A stretch of 64,000 nt of DNA from Agelaius tricolor (GCA_023055355.1 JALJCS010000037.1:930001-994000), one strand, 5' to 3'; positions 1 to 11,920 are shown, numbered from the stretch's first letter. Program-made: numbers and translations. The notes: generated from the letters alone by a model not told the origin.

Positions 1-42
1 CTTTAAAGATCATCTAATTCCAACCTCCTTGCCATGGGTGAT
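1..42 (-). mobile_element. CR1 LINE 3'-end fragment
   Basis: The first 42 bases match the avian CR1 3' untranslated region as it appears antisense: a 'gatcatctaattccaacc' core followed by the usual 'gccatgggt' motif. The element lies on the minus strand, with its 3' end toward or beyond the left edge of the window, so it is cut by the window. Similarity fades after about position 42. This is non-coding 5'-truncated LINE sequence. Confidence 0.8.
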
Positions 43-1238
43 CTTATTGGCACTTCTTTTCACAGCCTCAGCAGGGAGATGAATTGTTAATGATCCAAAT
101 TATCACCCTCAAGAGTTGCACTGGCCCAAATCGCAGATGTGGCCCTGGCAACTTCAGTCCCTTCATTGTGTCATTGACTTGGTGTTAGCTGCTACATTAA
201 ATTCATCAATAAAGAATTTAAAAGATCTTCCTTCCATCCTTTTTATTGTCATATAGGAACTGCATTATTCACATGTCTGGACGCTTGAGCATAACCTGAG
301 TTTTATGATCACTTTCATTCAATTTTTTTAAGGCAAACAATATATCAGTGAAGGCATCATCATAAAAATATTGACCCTGTTCATACCTGGCATAAAATGC
401 CATTGATTTCAGTGGGGTTGTGGGACTTGGCTCACTCCCATAAACACTTCCCATGAAGTCTTACTCAACAAAGTACCTGCAAACCCTCCTTACTGGTGCT
501 TACATAACCATGGTGCAGCAGCAGGGCCACCAGGACATTTTTCCTGTGTTTGGGGAGCTGCTGATTCAAACCTTTCCCCAGCTTTCTGCAATTCTCCTGC
601 TCCACCTCTTGCTGGGATGACATGCTGGAGCCAGGGCAGATGGGGATGCAGTAAATGTGTGGACATGGGAAGGTTCCTCCAGCCCAGCTCCTGCTCCCAC
701 ACAGCTCTGCCTCACTCACTCCCCACACCTGAGGCAGATAAATGCCATGCCAAATGCTTCCTCACTGGCTTCCAGTTGCAGAAAGTGGCCTTTAAATGTA
801 GTTTTATCCCCAGTCAAATTAATTGTGGCTAAGACTGGAGCAGCTCAAGGCAGCCTCTGAGCTGGACAGCATTTCTGGATCACAGTCAGCACCTGACAGG
901 CCTGGCAGCAGTGCCCAGCTCTGAGTGCTGGGAGTGAAGGCACTGCTTGCCTTGCCTTGTCCCACACAATGGCTCTGCTGCCACTGCTAATATTTGAACA
1001 ATGTGTTTGCCAATTACCTTAATAGGAACAAGAGCCCTGGAGCCCCAGGAAAAGGCTGAGCGAGCCCAAAGCAAAAGGGATGCGGCTGCTCTGGCTGCTC
1101 TGCAGCCATTCCTGCTGCAAGGCATGAGTGCTCTGTCAGATCCCCATCTCTGTGGACAGGAACAGCAGGAATGATGCTCCTCTTCTCAAAGGACATTGTG
1201 TTTGCAGCTCCTTTTCACTTCAGATCAGACCTGGAGTT
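43..1238. other. Intergenic sequence, no gene seen
   Basis: No supported exon or RNA gene. The minus-strand open frame at 269-454 (61 codons) contains a phrase at about 400-420 resembling a widespread old amniote repeat ('ccattgatttcagtgggg'), so it is better read as a decayed repeat than a gene. The rest is ordinary mixed-composition sequence. Confidence 0.6.
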
Positions 1239-1244
1239 TCCTCT

Positions 1245-1575
1245 TGTTGCTGTTATGTTGAGGATGGCAAATGAAGCCACACAGACTCCAAGGTCTTCAT
1301 AAGGCAAATGCAATTTTTATTAAAAACCACACGCACTTCTTATAGACAGTTAGGGTACAGGTGGGCCTGACTGGCCCTCAATCAACACCCCTCACTGTAC
1401 CACTGGCTAATTAGGAACACCACCTTTCTTGTAAACATCTTATGGGACAACAACACCAGCTGCAAAGATTACAAACTGTTTTAATTCCTTCCCTGAACTT
1501 TCCCAAAACTTCTCAGAGCAATGCCTGGGCAAAATTTATCTGACTTTCTTCTCTGACCAGTTCTCAGCATCCACA
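1245..1575 (-). mobile_element. Solo LTR (family G), 331 bp, with 6-bp target duplication
   Basis: The block begins TG and ends CA, and is flanked by perfect direct repeats TCCTCT at 1239-1244 and 1576-1581. Read on the minus strand it has a TATA-like TATAAG (complement of 1338-1343) and a polyadenylation signal AATAAA (complement of 1316-1321), in the order expected of U3-R-U5. No primer-binding site or internal retroviral sequence follows, so it is a solo LTR left by recombination between the two ends of a provirus. The 6-bp duplication fits class II (ERVK-like) integration. Family name not assigned. Confidence 0.85.
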
Positions 1576-1581
1576 TCCTCT

Positions 1582-4500
1582 CCCTAGGATAGCAGGGAGA
1601 GCTGGAGAGTCCTGCAGCCCTTCCAGCTTCATTCAGAGCGCACACATCCACATCCTGACACTGGAAATTGGCACAGACCTTCCCACTGCTGTTCTCCTGC
1701 CACAGAATACTGCACAGCTGGTTTCATGGCACTTAAAACTCCCATTTGGAGCCATCCAGGCGCTCAGCCTCACCATTCCAGATGTGCTCATAAAGCTGTC
1801 ATCACCAATTGCCACATGCTGCCACCACAGTGCCCAGGTCACATCTCCAGGAAGGGCAAGGCCACTTTCACCTGGGCTCCATCACACACCTGGAGATGTT
1901 CTTAGCATCCTTTTTAATCCCTGAGCTGGCACTCCTGGCTTCTTCAAAGCAGCAGAAAATCCTCCTGCTGTACCAAAGTTCATGGTCTCCCTGCTCTTGT
2001 TCCAGGTCCAGAAGCACATCCATCTCCAGCCATTTCCTAAATTATGCCTGAGCAGCTTCCATTTGTTTTCTTCTGAAGCTGCTCAGAAATTGTGGGTTTA
2101 AAAGTTCACTCCAACCTGGCCATCACTGGCTTTGCTTCCACTTAGGAGAAACTGAGCAACAGGAGCAGAGAGGGGCAAGTGAGAGTGCAGAGAAGGAGCA
2201 AATTAAATGCCAGCAGAGCTCTGAAAGGTATTTTCAAGCCCAAATAAAAATTACACCTTCTCCTTTCAGTTTAGATAAAAAATAGGTGATTATTGTTTTT
2301 TTGGTTTTGTGTCCTTTTTTCCATTTTTCCCCTTTCCTTTTAATGAGCCATCCTTAAGGAGCTCAGTAAGGTGTTTGTGGAGATGGAAGTGAAATTGCAG
2401 CAAAGTGACAAACTAAAATGAAGAGAGTACCAAGATCTGGCAGGCTGTCCCTGTCCATGGCATTACTTCTCCCTCAAATGAATTCTTGCCAGTGTTTCCC
2501 CTTGGCTGTCCTCTTGCAGGCTCTCCTCTCTCCACAAATCAATCTTGCATCTCTGTGCTTTGGTCCTACATCTTTATCCTTCTCCTCTGCCTCAGGCCAA
2601 TGCTTCTGGTTGTGAAAAATCTCCGTGCAGATTTTTTTCCTTCAAAATCCTCTGTTCCATCCCCTCTCAATTCCTGAGATGCCCCTCCCTATTCTCCTTC
2701 CCTGCCCAATTCATGTTCACCAGCAACATGATGGATTTGGCAGCTCTGCCTCTGCATTAAGGCCTTTCAGAGATTCCCTCTGACTGCTCATTTCATCCCA
2801 TAATTCTATTTTCTGTCATTTTATCTTTTCTTCCATGTTGTCATCTCACTCAGGCTGCCCTTCACCTCCAGCCCACGCTCCTCCCTCCATGAGCTGCCCC
2901 TCACAGCTCTTCCCCTTTTAGCCATTCACACTCATTCTTTTCTATATTCCAGAGTAACACCAGCTTGCAGACACTCTTCTGCTTCAGGCTCCACTGGTTT
3001 TTTGGTATTACATGCACCATCACACCACGCTTTTCTCTCTGGAGCTCACTAAAGGCATCTCCTGGGTGACCTCAGGCTCAGCTCTGCTCTCCAGTGCTGT
3101 GCTTTGAAATCCCAGCACATCCATAAGGGAATTTCTTCCCTCACACGATCTCTCTCCCAGTGGCCAGCCCCTGAAGCATGAGATTAGGGGAAATGGGAGG
3201 TGTAAAACAAGCCCCAGCCCCAGGGAGGACATGACTGGAATTCCCTGGGGAGCACCAGGAGGGTGAACATTTCACCACTTCCAAAGGGCAGGAGTCAGGC
3301 AAGAGTCCAGAGGAGGATTGCGGGGAAAAACATGGTTAGATATCTGGGCAGGTATATATAGATATATAGATGTATTGATAGATACAGAGCTAGGAAAAAA
3401 TATTTATAGATTCAAAAAAATATTTATAGATTCAAAAAAATATTTATAGATTCTCTCCCTTTCTCCCACTGGACTGCACCAATACCAGTTTTAGCTGGGC
3501 TCCAAGAGCAGCAGCACATCTGCAGCCAGAGCTGCAGATCTCAGCAGCCCAGTGGGCTTGGGGACTTAAAAGTCTACACATGCCTCAGGAGACCTTGTTT
3601 CCAGTTTTATTTATTGATTTCCTTAAACTCCTGAGTGCAAAGGGCTGCTGTGCAGAGGGTGTTTCTGTAGATGCCACTTTAAATGCCAATAAAAGACCCC
3701 TGTGAAAATCTGCAGTGAGAGCAACTCAGATCAGTGTCAAGCTTGTTTGAGAGCAGGAGAGATGGAAGGACATGAGGCTTTTCCAAAGGTTTAATTTGGA
3801 AATATTCTGAATAAACCATGATTTATGCTGCTTCATCAGGGCATTTCATCCAGGGGTAAATAACTTGTCACAACTTCCTCACTCTGGGTTTACCCACAGC
3901 CATTGCAATCAGGGAAGGAAGGGTTATATCCCCTCTTCCTGCTTATGACAGAAATTAAACAATGAAATGAGCTTTGCAGGCAAAGGAAACTTTGCATTCT
4001 CTTGCTGCTGGGCAGTGCTGTGAATGAGTGGGCTCATCACTGCATCCCTCAGAGCCTTGCAGATGTCTGAGAACCTCCTCAAGAGTCCAGTGAAACATTT
4101 AAAAGTGAAGCTGCAGCATTTTCTGTTGGAGCTGCTGCTCTGCCTGCAGTCCCTGGTGGGAGGGAGAAATGCTCTGAGGCTGTGCTCCCCTGGGCTGCAG
4201 TCCTCAGGAGGCTGCACAAGCAGCACCCACAGGACACAGCATTGCAGGCACGGGGCAGGAGGGTCCTGCACAGCCAGGACACAGCCCTGAGTCCCCCTGG
4301 CACTGCCCAAGGGTGGTCACTCCACCCCTGCCCCTGTGGCAGCTCTCTGGACTGGACACCAGCATTCTCCTCCACAGAGCATCCTGTTAGTGAGCTGAGC
4401 AGAGGCACTCTGGGGATGTTTCTCATTCAAGGAGCAGCTGAAGGAGCTTTCCTGCCCAGTGCTGCTGTTTGTTGGATTAAGCTAATTTCTGACCCAGAGG

Positions 4501-4620
4501 TGGAGCAACTGAGAGGTGTTTTTAAAACTTTAATTCTAGTTTTACTCTTACGTGAAGGGTGAGATAACACAGGTGTTGTAATTCACGCCATTCCAATCAG
4601 AAGCCAACTATTTCTTAATT
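1582..4620. other. Intergenic sequence with pyrimidine-rich stretch, no gene seen
   Basis: About 3 kb without a supported gene. Roughly 2440-3010 is C/T-rich on the plus strand and gives overlapping open frames that share no recognisable protein feature. A short tandem repeat at 3395-3453 is listed separately. 4020-4430 is relatively GC-rich and open on both strands, but no domain or splice structure can be recognised. Confidence 0.55.
3395..3453. repeat. Tandem repeat, about 20 bp x 3
   Basis: Three head-to-tail copies of an A/T-rich unit containing 'aaaatatttatagattc'. A loose GATA/TATA-type simple tract lies just upstream at about 3351-3385. Simple-sequence DNA, no function implied. Confidence 0.85.
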
Positions 4621-4626
4621 ACAATA

Positions 4627-5366
4627 TAGCGCACACATCTTTTATGGAAAATCCGTTCCTCAGGATTTTTTCCTCCTGAGAAGCTGAGAGGCCTCAGGAA
4701 CAAAATGTAACCAATGGTTATCTGCTGCTGTGGAATGCAACAGGTGCATCTGGGATTGGTCTCATGTGGTTGTTTCTAATTCATGGCCAATCACAGCCCA
4801 GCTGGCTCAGACACAGGGCCTGAGCCACAAACCTTTGTTATCATTCTTTCTGATTCTATTCTTATCTTAGCCAGCCTTCTGATGAAATCCTTTCTTCTAT
4901 TCTTGTCGCTGTCGAGGCGGTCACAACATAAAGCAGAGACCACAAGCAGTCTCAGTTGGCAACACTTTATTATTGAATATGGCTGATTTTTATACACTTT
5001 CCAATTGTTTATCCTTCTTCTATCTTTACTATTGGCCACAATAAATCAACATAATACTATTGGTGAGAAGTTATAGTGACTTAATTAACTTTCTAAAAAT
5101 GTTTCATCCAGCTGCAAAGTTCTTCTATCTTTCTTCCCTTGGTCTCCTTGGCTACAGCCTTGGAGAGAGCTCCTTATCAGTTTCTTCCTACTTCTCAGCT
5201 TCTTCTTGCTCCTTTAGCTAACAGGCCCGCTGTTAGCCCCTTCCACATATTCTTTTAGTATAGTTTTAATATAATATATATAATAAAATAATAAATCAGC
5301 CTTCTGAAACATGGAGTCAGATCCTCATCTCTTCCCTCACCCTGGGCCCCTGTGAACACCAGCACA
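4627..5366 (+). mobile_element. Solo LTR (family B, copy 1) interrupted by another LTR
   Basis: Left part 4627-4903 and right part 5254-5366 align end to end with the intact LTR at 53720-54106, so they are one LTR split by a later insertion (4904-5247). Polyadenylation signals AATAAA are at 5282-5287 and 5290-5295, followed by the motif CCTTCTG then TGGAGTC shared with families A and F. The outer target duplication is eroded: acaata at 4621-4626 against acaatt near 5364 is the best candidate, so the outer ends are uncertain by a few bases. Confidence 0.8.
4904..5247 (-). mobile_element. Nested solo LTR (family H), 344 bp, with 6-bp target duplication
   Basis: Inserted into the family B LTR. 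It begins TGTCGCTG and ends CCACA, and the host sequence TATTCT is duplicated at 4898-4903 and 5248-5253. Removing the block and one TATTCT restores the uninterrupted order seen at about 53980-53995. On the minus strand it has a TATA box TATAAAAATC (complement of 4985-4994) and AATAAA (complement of 4966-4971). It is a solo LTR younger than its host; no internal retroviral sequence is present. Confidence 0.9.
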
Positions 5367-5372
5367 ATTCAC

Positions 5373-7300
5373 TGTGAGTGTTTCTTGGTCTCTCAGCTTT
5401 AGAAAGTCCATTTCCCACAGTTTGGTGTCATCTCAAGAGCCTGTCACTGTGGCCCCTCAGCTTTTCATTCAGTGCCCACCACAGAGCCCCCTGCCCACCT
5501 CCCCTCAGCAGTGGCTCTGCCAGGTCTCAGTGCCAGGGAGCTCTGCAGAACCAGACTGGACGTCTCAGCAGGCATTTGAGATGCCTGCCATTAAAAACAC
5601 CCACTAATTAAATTTCCCTCTGGATTTATTATCTACTGCTGCATGACAGGCATTTTCAAGAGCCTCTTCCTGACCTCCTCCCAGCCACCAAGCAGAACAG
5701 ATGTCTTCCTTACAGGGACTGGAATCTTGGGTTTCCCTTTGCACAGGGGCAGAAGAGGAGGGGGGGGAAATAAAGTTTAAATTAAAAGAAATATAAATCC
5801 TGAAGCCTTGCACACCACTAACCATAGCAACAGCACCTCAACCCTGCAATCTCCATCCTCCTTGGGCTTCTCCCCAGGGAACAGATCCCTCATTGTGCTG
5901 TGTGTCAGCTCAGAGACCATGGATGTGCTTCTTCATTATTGTGGCTGCTTCTAACTTTGGAGGGAATTCCATGGCATTCCTTGTTATTCTGAAAAATCCC
6001 AGTCCTTGGAGTCATGTTACTTTGTATGACTCAAATCAAGCTTTCCCATGTTGTCTTTTAATTGCATTAATATTTTATTGCTTTTGAAGATGAGTCTTAC
6101 AGGCCCGCAATTTTCAAAGATAAGTAAGGCAATTGAAACAGAGTATAAATTTATAGAAACCTTCCTTATTTACTCATCTTTTGCATAAAATATCATTTTC
6201 CTCATAGTGAACTCTTAGTTTTTTGTGAAATTGCCACTTTTTGGGGCTGGAAGTGCTACTACCACTTGTGACCAGTTCAATTTACCACAGTAAATACTAG
6301 CTGTAGTAATAAAGATTAATTAGTAAGATGGGATCAGAGCCCATAAAATGGGCTCATCCAAGACCCCACCCCGAGTTCCTGGATCTCTGGGAATGAACCT
6401 GAGGGCAGGGGGAGCTTCAAGGGGAGGAGGGAACCCCTCAGGAGCCTCATCTGCAGGCAGGGCAGGGGGATTGAGGCTGGCAATCCCAGCACTTCTGGAG
6501 AGAGCAGCAGAGATTCCCTGACACCCAGCCACCTTTCACTCTCTGGCAATGATTAATTATCCCCTTAAAAGGAGGTTTCACCAGGTGGCTTTGTGTCCCC
6601 AGGAAGCTGCTGTGGGAGCCCTGCTCCTGTGCATGCTGTCGTGCTCTGATCCTAAACAAACCCTCAGGTCAATGATAACATCCATCAAATGACCACACAA
6701 CGTGAAAATCCATTGCAGGGTGGATGTTTTTTTAGCACTGCTATTGAATAAATTAACCAGGTAGCACAGCAGTAACCTTGGGATAAATTATTAGGTGGTT
6801 TTATTTTTTTTTTATTTGGAAAAAAAAAATGACACTGTTTTATCATATTTATAATAAAAGTCATTGACATAATAAAACACTGCCATCACATCAGTATTCA
6901 TTTCTGCAAATAGAGCTCTGACGTTTTATAATATTAACATGTGCTATAAATGTCACTGATATATTAAGATTTTCAGTCTATCTAACCAAAAATATAGAGA
7001 GATGACTGAGGGAGAGATGACTAATTCTAAAAGATTAAAGAGAACATTTTCCCATGCAATTAAATAATCTGCTGGTGATTGTGAGCTGAGGGTAACACAC
7101 AAAAATCCCATTCTGTGCTTGTAATTTTTACCAGCAGCACAGAATGGCCTGGAGCCCTGGGCAAGTGGGATATTGGGAAAACTTGTTGGGAAGGATTTGA
7201 GTGGATGAGCTGGGCAGGCTGTGCATGGCACCAGAGGGTGGCCACACCTGCCAGCACAGCTCAGGACCCTGAGAGGGCTCTTTGGGCACCTCCTTGCACT
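5373..7300. other. Intergenic sequence, no gene seen
   Basis: About 1.9 kb without a supported gene. A 5'-GAGCCCAT/ATGGGCTC-3' hairpin of 8 bp sits at 6336-6355. 6780-7010 is strongly A/T-rich. Open frames here lack any domain I recognise. Confidence 0.55.
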
Positions 7301-7306
7301 GGGATA

Positions 7307-7682
7307 TGTCACCATAAGGGTCAAGACTGGGTGATAAGTGCCACAGACTCCCAAGGCATTCACAGAAGGCTAATTCACTTTATTGAGAAACCCATTGCTT
7401 TTTGGACCCTAGTTTGTTACAGGTGACTTGATTGGTCCTTTAATTGAAGAACCATCAGCTAATTAAGAAACCACCCTTTGGTAAAGGTAAAACAAATCTC
7501 CAAGGCAGACAAAAGGCAAACAAATCTCCATCACACATTCCACATGTTCACAACACCAGGTATGGCAAGTTAATAAAGTAATTGTTTATAATTCTTCTCT
7601 CTGATCTTCTCACAGCCTTTCCCAGAATGATGCTGGGAACGTGGTGCCTCTTTCTCTCTGTGACCAGAGAGCTGCAGCCACA
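7307..7682 (-). mobile_element. Solo LTR (family A, copy 1), 376 bp, with 6-bp target duplication
   Basis: Begins TGTCACC and ends GCCACA, flanked by perfect repeats GGGATA at 7301-7306 and 7683-7688. It is the reverse complement of the copy at 31211-31568: shared landmarks are the start (TGTGGCTGCAGCTCTCTGG in sense), the 'ggtggtttcttaatt' stretch and a sense AATAAA (complement of 7379-7384). There is no internal region, so it is a solo LTR. The 6-bp duplication fits class II. Confidence 0.9.
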
Positions 7683-7688
7683 GGGATA

Positions 7689-7920
7689 CACTGGGTGAGG
7701 GCTGGAGATCTTCCTCCCATCCCCTGGGATGGCATCCAGGAAAAAATCCCTGGGTTTTGTCCCTCACAGCAGCAGCTGCACAGAGGAGAGTCCTGAATGG
7801 CACATTTGCAGTGCCAGTGAATGCCAGGGAGTGCCTGGGAATGCCAGGGAATGGCAGCCTGTGGCATGAGCTGCTCCTCTGGCATGGGGAGAGTCCAGAT
7901 GCACAACAGGAGCACAACTG
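7689..7920. other. Unique sequence between LTR and minisatellite
   Basis: Short G/A-rich stretch. Toward its right end it contains loose variants ('aatgccaggga') of the repeat unit that follows, suggesting the array grew from local sequence. No gene. Confidence 0.5.
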
Positions 7921-8466
7921 GAACATGGCAGGGACACAGCAGAACCCAGGGAAGGGCTGGAACATGGCAGGGACACAGCAAAGCCCAGGGATGGGCTGGA
8001 ATGTGACAGGGACACAGCAAAGCCCAGGGAAGGGCTGGAATGTGACAGGGACAGAGCAAAGGCCAGGGATGGGCTGGAATGTGACAGAAACACAACAAAA
8101 CCCAGGGAAGGGCTGGAATGTGACAGGGACACAGCAGAACCCAGGGATGGGCTGGAATGTGACAGGGACACAGCAGAACCCAGGGATGGGCTGGAATGTG
8201 ACAGGGACACAGCAAAGCCCAGGGAAGGGCTGGAATGTGACAGGGACACAGCAAAGCCCAGGGAAGGGCTGGAATGTGACAGGGACACAGCAGAACCCAG
8301 GGATGGGCTGGAATGTGACAGGGACACAGCAGAACCCAGGGATGGGCTGGAATGTGACAGGGACACAGCAGAACCCAGGGATGGGCTGGAATGTGACAGG
8401 GACACAGCAAAGGCCAGGGATGGGCTGGAATGTGACAGAAACACAACAAAACCCAGGGATGGGCTG
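7921..8466. repeat. Minisatellite, 39-bp unit x 14
   Basis: Exactly 546 bases, which is 14 tandem units of 39 bp with no length change. Units begin GAAC/GAATG and end GGGCTG. They differ by point changes grouped in types (cagaac, caaagc, caaagg, caaaac; ggaagg or ggatgg), and the order suggests block duplication of small groups. Because 39 is divisible by three, open frames run through the array on both strands (for example 7757-8506 plus and 7610-8551 minus). These have no start context, domain or non-repeat protein sequence and are artefacts of the period. Confidence 0.97.
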
Positions 8467-11268
8467 TCAGCAGGGCTCTCCCAGGATCAGGATCCCTGGG
8501 TGGTGACTGAGAGACAAAAGTGGGCAAGGAACAGCAGCCCCTTGACACCATGACTGATTTTTCCTAAGAAAATCTTCCTCAAGTTCCTGAGTCCCATCAA
8601 GCTGTCATGGAATTTACAGATTCTCCCAGGCCTTGGGCTTACAAAAAGCTCTGTGTTAACTAATTAAGTTTATGTTTCAAAGTCAGTACATTCTGGGAGG
8701 AAATCCAGAATAAATTAACATCTAATGATAATAATAATTTAATCAATAATTATGAACTCGTTTATTCATTGAGTTTGAAGTTCTTACGTAGTCCAGCCTG
8801 AGAATTTCATCCCATGATTTCTGGATTACATCTGGAATTTTTGTCTCACTATTTTTACCAGAAGGAGCTATTTGTGTTTTGAACAAGGTCAATACAGAAT
8901 TTTTACACCAGTACAGTTTGTGGCTCTGTTGTGGGGACTTTTCCTCTTTTAACCAACAGTTAAAGCAGTGCAGCACCTGAAATACATTCCCTGGCAGCTG
9001 ACACATCAGTATTAATTATTTTTCCTCCTCCATGGAAATTACATCTATTTATACAATACGTAGTTTCCCTAAAAAGCTTACTGCAAAAGGGTGGGAGAAA
9101 AGAAGCAAACTGTAAATCATTTTTATACATCTATATCTATGGATATATCTGCATATCCACATCTATCTGCCTATCAATCTTTCTTAACCTCCTCTTTTCC
9201 ACTGAGATGCTGACATCTTCAAAATGTTTTTATCAACTCCCCAAATGAATATCAGAGACATTGCCAAATTTCAATTCACAGGAGAGAAAATGTGTGTACT
9301 TTATTTTATTCATTTATATTCAAGGAAACAGTGCTGGTGTAATTATGCCTGCATAGCTAGAGGGGTAGGGAAGGCCTAAATAAATGTATTCCTAGACAAT
9401 TGGAGTAACGAGTTTTAATTAGTTTTGCAGCTTCTTCTGGTTCTGTTTTGCCAGTGTTGCAGCTCCTGGTCTTTGACTGGGAGAAGGCAATGGGAACCAA
9501 ACCCAATAATCAAGTTACACACACACACACACAACTTGTTGACCTTCACAGTGACATCCTCAGTTACTGGGGACTGGAGCATTTGTTTAAGGGCAATTTG
9601 ATCATGGAAGTCCTCCTGGGGTTCCTGCTGCTACAGGACCTGAGAAGGGTCTGGCAGGGGTTATTTGTGTCACTTGTCAGGGTTTCCTCTCCTGGGAATC
9701 CCAATTACAGCCCTGGCAGGGAGGTATAAATTTAAATCTCCAGGCTCCATGTTCTCTGCAGATGAACTCATTGGTACCCACAAGAACTGTTCCCATTATA
9801 AAATGTCACGTAAAACGACAGAGACCTTGGATGGCTGAGAGCAGGAAAAACAATAAACATCCCACAGAGAGGAAATTAATTTCTTCTCCCCCTCCTGCCT
9901 TTCCTTTTTGCTCCAGAATATAATAACGGGGAGTGTTTGGATTGCAGGGGCTGCTGGGGCCACGGGCGAGAGGAGGAGGGAAGGAGAAGCAAAAGCAGCA
10001 GAAATGGAGATTTTGTACTTACTAAAGCAAGTTGTTTTTCAACCTGCACACAGCTCCAAAGTTCACCACTGAATTATTAAGTGTGGCAGGCTTAAAATCT
10101 GCTTCAGCAAATAACACCTATATTTCTTTGGGAAAGCAGGGGAGCCCAAAACTTGGGAGTGTGGGAAAGCAGAGCAACTCCAGCGCATGGAGCAGAGCCA
10201 GAACCTTGACACCATCCCCAGGAGGAGGTTCATGGCCCAGAGTACTTCACTTTGTCACTGTCCTTCCCCCTCTGTGGGCTGCTTGTCTCCTGCCTCAGGC
10301 TGTGGGGAAGAAGGGATCATCTTGGAGCTGGCAGCAGGAGAAGCAGATGGGATAGATCAGAGAAACTGGACTCGTGTGAGGACTCCTCCTCTAGAGAAAA
10401 GATCAGGATTAATGGATAGGGGTAGAAAAATAAGGTGATGTAGCTAATCTTGCACTTACCTAGGTGTTGCCAAAAAATCCCATTTTGCAAACAGTTAGAG
10501 AACACACAGACATGCACATTCCTGTCCAAATGGCGTGAGGGGCAGAAGTGCCACCTCCTAGCCCTTATCCACACACTGCACCTGGTTAAACCAGCCACTG
10601 CATAATAACAGAGCCTGCTGATCCCCACAAACATCCCTCTGTTTATTCTTTGACTGCAGCTGCAATTCTTCCCATGGCTGACCTGGCAGCAAAGCATCTC
10701 AAGGTTTCAGAGTGCTTACACCACTGGAATGAGAAGAAATCTCTGAGCTGCTCTCGCAGCTCAGCTGCAGGCTCAGGCCAGCATCGCTGAGAAGATGCTG
10801 TTTGATTCACACTGTGAAGATTCCTCTTGCCACTGAAGTGCTGAAGACTTAATTATGTTTTTAGATGATAGCTTAGATCCAGGAGAGCACAAGCTGCATT
10901 GTACAAACAAGGGAGCTGACTCAAGCAGACACCCGAGGCAGCCCAGCCCAGCCCCCTGGCAGCGATGATTGCTTCCCCTGTGAGATTAAAAAGTGAAGCA
11001 ACATGAAGGGTTAGCGTGTTTCACAATGAATCCTGATTTATCAAACATGATTAGTGCGTTATGAATATGGATGTGATTTCTGAAACCAAAAGAAAGTTTG
11101 TGCGGTTCATCCTTCTTTAAAAAGATTAATTTAAACTCAAGGAGCTGGAACAGCCATACAAGCAGATTGTGTGAATGTCAGGAAATACAGGAAAGGAGTG
11201 AGGGAGGAGAAGGAATGGAAAAATCAGGTGAGCTCTAGCAGGTCAACAGTATCCATGGATTTACTGGA
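8467..11268. other. Intergenic sequence, no gene seen
   Basis: No supported gene. Contains an A/T-rich stretch at 8690-9060, an imperfect ATCT simple tract at about 9127-9180, a diverged repeat at 9199-9290 and a short (CA)n at 9517-9533. 10840-11160 has a composition reminiscent of a conserved non-coding element and is raised as a finding. Confidence 0.55.
9199..9290 (+). repeat. Old dispersed repeat, copy 1
   Basis: Aligns with 18907-19000 in the same orientation: identical opening 'ccactgagatg', a shared 'aaaatgtt.t.atca.c' core, and similar 'cacagg.gag' ends, with many substitutions and small gaps. The two copies point to an old, low-copy interspersed element that I cannot name. Confidence 0.55.
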
Positions 11269-11274
11269 GTCTTG

Positions 11275-11914
11275 TCTCAGGATCTCTGCTGCTCCCCCAA
11301 GATGTGTTAGAAAGTCTCTTTTCCCAGCCCAGCTGTCGAAGAGTCAGAACTCTTCATTTCTCATTCTCAAGGTTGTTTATTGTTTCTTTTCTATAAAATT
11401 CTTTCTCCTGTCCTACCGAGGTCCCCTCAGCAGGACAGCAGAGGCACTCTGCCTGCCCCCAGGGCAGGGTTATCTTTTTATACTAAATCAGGCAGGGTTA
11501 TCTATTTATACTAAATATTTGTACAATATTTACAATTCCTTCTCAATACCCATCACCTGTGTTAGACACTGAGCTTCTACTCTAAACCAATCCCAAAGTG
11601 CCACCATCACAGCAGAAGATGGAGGCCAAGAAGAAGAAGGAGAAAGGCTGGACACTCCCAGATTCCTCCATCTTGCCCCCTGAACCCCCATTCTAAAAAC
11701 TTCAAAAATCTATTTTTCACCCTGTTACAAACCAACTATTATTCTACCTAAATTCTCTTGACTTGCAATTCTTCATATAAAGGTTGATAATTGTTTTCTC
11801 CAAGGGCTCAATCAAAGGCACAGGGGTCTTGGGCTCTGTGCCAAGGTCTCTGAGCCCCCCAGGCAGGGGCTGGAGCCCTCCAGAGCAGCCAGAGGAATTT
11901 CCTGGGTTCCGACA
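11275..11914 (-). mobile_element. Solo LTR (family C, copy 1), 640 bp, with 6-bp target duplication
   Basis: Flanked by perfect repeats GTCTTG at 11269-11274 and 11915-11920. It aligns over its whole length with 49776-51028 once the nested block there is removed. On the minus strand it starts TGTCGGAACC, has a TATA box (complement of 11475-11482) and AATAAA (complement of 11376-11381). The sense 3' terminus is CCTGAGA rather than the usual CA. A 28-bp tandem duplication (11464-11491 and 11492-11516) doubles the TATA-containing segment in this copy only. Solo LTR, no coding sequence. Confidence 0.88.
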
Positions 11915-11920
11915 GTCTTG

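Noticed and set aside
269..454. 61-codon frame on minus with a protein-like composition
   Set aside because: Overlaps a phrase typical of an old amniote dispersed repeat; too short, with no known homologue that I can name.
7921..8466. Regularly spaced repeats resembling a CRISPR array
   Set aside because: Head-to-tail units without unique spacers, in a vertebrate genome.
7610..8551. 313-codon open frame on minus (and 249-codon frame on plus)
   Set aside because: Both are translations of the 39-bp minisatellite. The period is divisible by three, so stops are absent by construction; there is no domain and the flanking sequence is LTR-adjacent.
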